Positions 26,879 through 28,767 of a stretch of 28,767 nucleotides of DNA are shown here, piece by piece. The notes under the pieces were generated by a model that saw only the letters and a list, made by a program, of their open reading frames with translations, did not search any database and had not been told where the DNA came from. Source of the DNA: an uncultured Caldilinea sp. (GTDB lineage: Bacteria > Chloroflexota > Anaerolineae > Caldilineales > Caldilineaceae); assembly GCA_937928035.1 (NCBI GenBank), contig CALFWA010000104.1:1-28767 (forward strand), in the 5' to 3' direction. Position 1 is the first letter of the stretch. Each line of letters starts with the position of its first letter. The position numbers and the translations under genes were made by a program.

Positions 26879-27996
26879 GAAAGCTGAATCTCCATTTCTT
26901 TCAGGGCCGCGCGCACGGCGCAAAGCAGATTTTCCACGTCCGCAATGTCCAGCCGGCCGATGTGGCCAATGCGGAAACAGGCGGCGTGGCTTAATTTGCC
27001 CGGATAGATCACACAGCCGCGCTCGCTCAGCAGTTGATAAAAGCGTTGAAAGTCGAAGTTCGGATGCTCAGGATAATAAAAAGAGGTGATCACATAGCTG
27101 CGATGGGGCTCCGGCACATAAGGGCGAAAACCTAACCCGGTCATGCCCTGCAGCGTTCGCGCGTAGTTGCGGCGGTAGCGTGCTGCACGGCCGACGATCC
27201 CGCCCTCTGCTTCCAGCTCGACCAACGCCTGATGAAAGGCGAGCAAGGCGTGCACAGGCGGCGTAAAGCGAAACTGGCCATCTCGCTCCAGTCCTTCATA
27301 CTGCGCCAGCAGGTCGAGGCTGACGCTGCGCGCATAGCCTTCGGCGGCCCGCAGCGTCGCAATGCGCGCCAACACGAAAGCAAAGCCCGGAACGCCCTCG
27401 ATGCACTTGTTGGCGGAGGAGATGAGATAGTCGATTCCCCAGCCGGCAAGATCGATAGGATAAGCGCCAAAGCTGCTCATGGCGTCGACGATCAGCGAGC
27501 GCCCGAAGCGCACAGTCACGGCGCCGACGGCGTCGATCGGGTTCATGACGCCGGTGGTTGTCTCACAGTGCACGACGGCCACATGTGTAATAGCGTCGTC
27601 TTGCGCCAGCGCTGCATCGAGGGCGTCAACATCGACCGGCGCGTTTTCGGCGCTGTGCAGCGCAACTACTTCGATAGAGAGACGCCGGGCGATCTGCACC
27701 ATGCGCTCCCCATAGGCGCCGTTGACGAGAACCAGAAGTCGCCCATCCGGCGGGATCGCCGAGCCGATCACGGATTCGATGGCGAAGGTGCCGCTGCCCT
27801 GCATCGGGACGGCGGTGTAAAGGGTGGGGTCTGCGTCCGCCAGCGCCACCAGCCGTCTACGCACGTCGGCGACCAACGCAATGAATTCCTGGTCGCGCGA
27901 GCCGAGGTCGCGCAACATCGCCTGTCTGACTGTTCGACTGGTCGTCAGCGGCCCTGGAGTGAACAACGCCTTGTCTTTCCAAGAGATGATTGTCAT
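26875..27996 (-). CDS. phnW: 2-aminoethylphosphonate-pyruvate transaminase
   Basis: PLP enzyme (373 aa) that converts 2-aminoethylphosphonate plus pyruvate to phosphonoacetaldehyde plus alanine. The PLP lysine is K197 in SSANKCIEGVPGF and the ring-binding Asp is D171 in VDAMSSFGAYP. The N-terminal LFTPGPLTTS, MQGSGTFAIESV, HCETTTGVMNPI and C-terminal SHAACFRIGHIGRL segments are characteristic of PhnW rather than other class V transaminases. The ATG at 27996 has only a distant AAGG upstream. It sits 21 bases after the permease gene and overlaps phnX by four bases. Confidence 0.94.
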
Positions 27997-28017
27997 AAAG
28001 TTATAAAGCCTTCTGCA

Positions 28018-28767
<750 letters not shown>

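Overview
The window is about 28.8 kb of GC-rich (roughly 60%) bacterial chromosome. The gene content suggests a Chloroflexota bacterium, probably Caldilinea-like. Pointers are a bacterial deoxyhypusine-synthase homologue beside a pyruvoyl-type arginine decarboxylase, an ECF sigma / anti-sigma / TPR(-CHAT) / S8 protease cluster of a kind common in that phylum, and a secreted-protein tail ending in a YLP-V-x-R type motif. The assignment is by inference; no rRNA, tRNA or other phylogenetic marker is present.

Layout, left to right. 1-3.9 kb: a LivF-type ABC ATPase (its partners lie to the left), a convergent aminoglycoside-phosphotransferase-fold protein, fabH, and a small two-gene unit (adenosine-specific kinase plus a 95-aa unknown). 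4.1-5.7 kb: a phosphohexomutase with its own extended -10 promoter and a hairpin terminator. 5.7-8.3 kb: a compact polyamine operon on the minus strand (arginine decarboxylase, agmatinase-type ureohydrolase, deoxyhypusine-synthase-like enzyme) with a clear sigma70-type promoter. 8.4-11.9 kb: a PdeM-like metallophosphoesterase and a large secreted alpha/beta-hydrolase whose nucleophile position is Asp instead of Ser.

11.9-16.5 kb is the most unusual part. Four consecutive minus-strand genes (ECF sigma factor, zinc-finger anti-sigma factor, TPR protein of the TPR-CHAT type, S8 subtilisin) are each recognisable, and each is broken. I count four in-frame stop codons (three TAG, one TGA), two frameshifts of opposite sign, a missing sigma start codon and a missing CHAT domain. 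The flanking genes are intact, so this looks like decay of a whole regulatory/proteolytic module, not random sequencing error.

16.6-21.3 kb: an ArsN2-type acetyltransferase, then the minus-strand operon purD-purM-purN followed by a zinc alcohol dehydrogenase. 21.6-26 kb: a glutamine-cyclotransferase lipoprotein diverging from a receiver-PAS-histidine kinase, which is followed by an AspT/YidE-type transporter. 26-28.8 kb: the end of a 2-aminoethylphosphonate uptake and degradation operon (ABC permease, phnW, phnX), cut by the right edge of the window. No CRISPR array, insertion sequence, tRNA or rRNA was seen. No gene-free stretch exceeds about 250 bases.
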